46,471 nucleotides of DNA, taken from positions 1 through 46,471 of the forward strand of contig MFIO01000003.1 of NCBI GenBank assembly GCA_001780775.1, read 5' to 3'. Each line of letters begins with the position of its first letter. Position 1 is the first letter of the stretch. Under the pieces are notes generated by a model that saw nothing but the letters and a program-made list of their open reading frames with translations, was not told the origin of the DNA and did not search any database. Both the position numbers and the translations under genes were made by a program. Shown here piece after piece: positions 45,270 to 46,471 of the stretch. Source of the stretch: Candidatus Giovannonibacteria bacterium RIFCSPLOWO2_12_FULL_43_11c (GTDB lineage: Bacteria; Patescibacteriota; Minisyncoccia; JACPKW01; UBA11713).

Positions 45270-46471
45270 TTACTCGATTGTGACCACTCTGTCTTTAAGC
45301 ACCAACCGATTTTTCAGGTGCGATAGTATTTGCCGCTTTTCGTCTGTGCTCCCCATGCTCAATACATGTTTCGCGTAATTTTTCAGATCGACGTCATGTA
45401 AATGTATTTTTTGATTTGAGCCGCCGATCATCTGCTGAAATTTCTGATGGCAATCAATATCTTCTTTGAGATGCTTTCGCAAACCCAGCTCGTCGATACT
45501 CAGCGTATCAATTAGTCCGGAAAGCTGCACTATCAAATCTTCTTCGCGAAGATAGCTGATCGGGCAATTGATGTTCTTGGTTCTGGTGCATCCGTAATAT
45601 ATATACGTTGCCGAGCCGCCGCGTTTAAGCTGTTTGTGCTTTTCCTGCGCCGTCACGCCGGAACCGCACAACCCACATTTCATAAGCCGCGTGAAGGCGA
45701 AATCCTTCGACATGTAGCGGAATTCGCTCTCTCGCTTCATTACCTCCTTCGCTCTCAGGAATAATTCCTTGCTTATGAGCGGCTCGTGGCGCCCCTTGTA
45801 CCAATTGCCGCTTTTAACCGGATACTCGAACTCTCCGCAATGGAGCGACGTATTGAGGATTTTCTGGACGTTGCTCAGCCATATCGGTCTACCGTTCACC
45901 GTCGTGAATCCGATCTCTCGAAGCCATCGATACACTTTTCTTCCGCTCCAGCCGTCATTACCGACTTTCTCGAACATCTGTCTGACTACCGGTCCGCGCA
46001 CTGGATCGACCATGATGTATCCTTTTCGATCCGTACGCATTTCGTTGAGATATCCTGTCGGTGCCGGGGCTGGCCATAGTCCCATTTCACATTTCGCACG
46101 TAGCCCGCGCTTTACATTCAATCCTTTCTGATCATTCTCGAGCTTGCCTTGTGCACCGAGAATCATGAGCAGAAACTTCTCGTTCGGATTGTTTGTAAAC
46201 CGCTGGGTGAACGTTCGGATCTCAACGATCACTTTCTGGTCCAGCAAGTCAACGAGCACACCGAGGTCTCCGGCGTTTCTCGACAGCCGGTCCGGCGCCC
46301 AGGTTAATATCCCGTTGAATTTCCCAATACGCATCCCGTCGACCATTTCGTTAAATACCTGGCGCTGGCCGACGGCTTTTGCCGAATGGGCTTCGCGCTT
46401 TATTTCGATCACACGAAGCCCGTCGCGCTGGGCAAGCTGGAGCATCTCCTTGGTCTGGCTATCGATGCTCA
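45270..46471 (-). CDS. Large serine recombinase (resolvase N-term, Recombinase, zinc ribbon), partial at right edge
   Basis: SIDSQTKEMLQLAQRDGL continues in frame to the window edge; ILTWAPDRLSRNAGDLGVLVDLLD, zinc ribbon CGLCGSGVTAQEKHKQ...YYGCTRTKNINCP. The catalytic-Ser N-terminus lies outside the window. Confidence 0.93.
   Translation of the reverse strand, partial: SIDSQTKEMLQLAQRDGLRVIEIKREAHSAKAVGQRQVFNEMVDGMRIGKFNGILTWAPDRLSRNAGDLGVLVDLLDQKVIVEIRTFTQRFTNNPNEKFLLMILGAQGKLENDQKGLNVKRGLRAKCEMGLWPAPAPTGYLNEMRTDRKGYIMVDPVRGPVVRQMFEKVGNDGWSGRKVYRWLREIGFTTVNGRPIWLSNVQKILNTSLHCGEFEYPVKSGNWYKGRHEPLISKELFLRAKEVMKRESEFRYMSKDFAFTRLMKCGLCGSGVTAQEKHKQLKRGGSATYIYYGCTRTKNINCPISYLREEDLIVQLSGLIDTLSIDELGLRKHLKEDIDCHQKFQQMIGGSNQKIHLHDVDLKNYAKHVLSMGSTDEKRQILSHLKNRLVLKDRVVTIE

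Noticed and set aside
45270-46445. 391-aa ORF taken as a complete recombinase starting at 46445
   Set aside because: The frame continues upstream as SIDSQTKE to the edge and the catalytic-Ser region is missing, so the gene is partial, not N-terminally truncated.

Overview
The window reads as a bacterial chromosome segment of Candidate Phyla Radiation type, most likely Parcubacteria-like. That assignment is inferred from gene content, compact gene structure and in-frame palindromic inserts; no search was run. Housekeeping content: rpoD-dnaG, groES-groEL with a degenerate CIRCE, uvrA, uvrC, rnj, trpS, ychF, rpsF-ssb-rpsR, secG, lemA/htpX, archaeal-type UMP kinase, cupin-type phosphoglucose isomerase, and tRNA-Ser(GGA), tRNA-Leu(CAG) and tRNA-Gln(CTG). 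Accessory content: a minus-strand metal/redox cluster (about 7.3-15.6 kb) with a CPH-type copper P-type ATPase, an NDH-2-like flavoprotein, YHS, CcdA and redoxin proteins and Cys/His-rich orphans; a Cas2-like/PaaX-like regulator without a CRISPR array; two toxin-antitoxin modules at the 3' end of uvrC; two paralogous surface-protein genes; and a large serine recombinase next to tRNA-Gln. The strongest observations are: (1) an in-frame TGA at a Gly position in RNase J, followed by an intact in-frame C-terminal domain, although TGA is a normal stop elsewhere in the window; (2) a duplicated, diverged uvrC 3' tail flanking a HicBA module, with the module's leader repeated before a second, damaged MazF-type module; (3) palindromic inserts translated in frame in uvrC, trpS and ssb; (4) a 15-bp duplicate of the tRNA-Gln 5' end beyond a GIY-YIG gene, beside a serine recombinase. 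No CRISPR array was seen.
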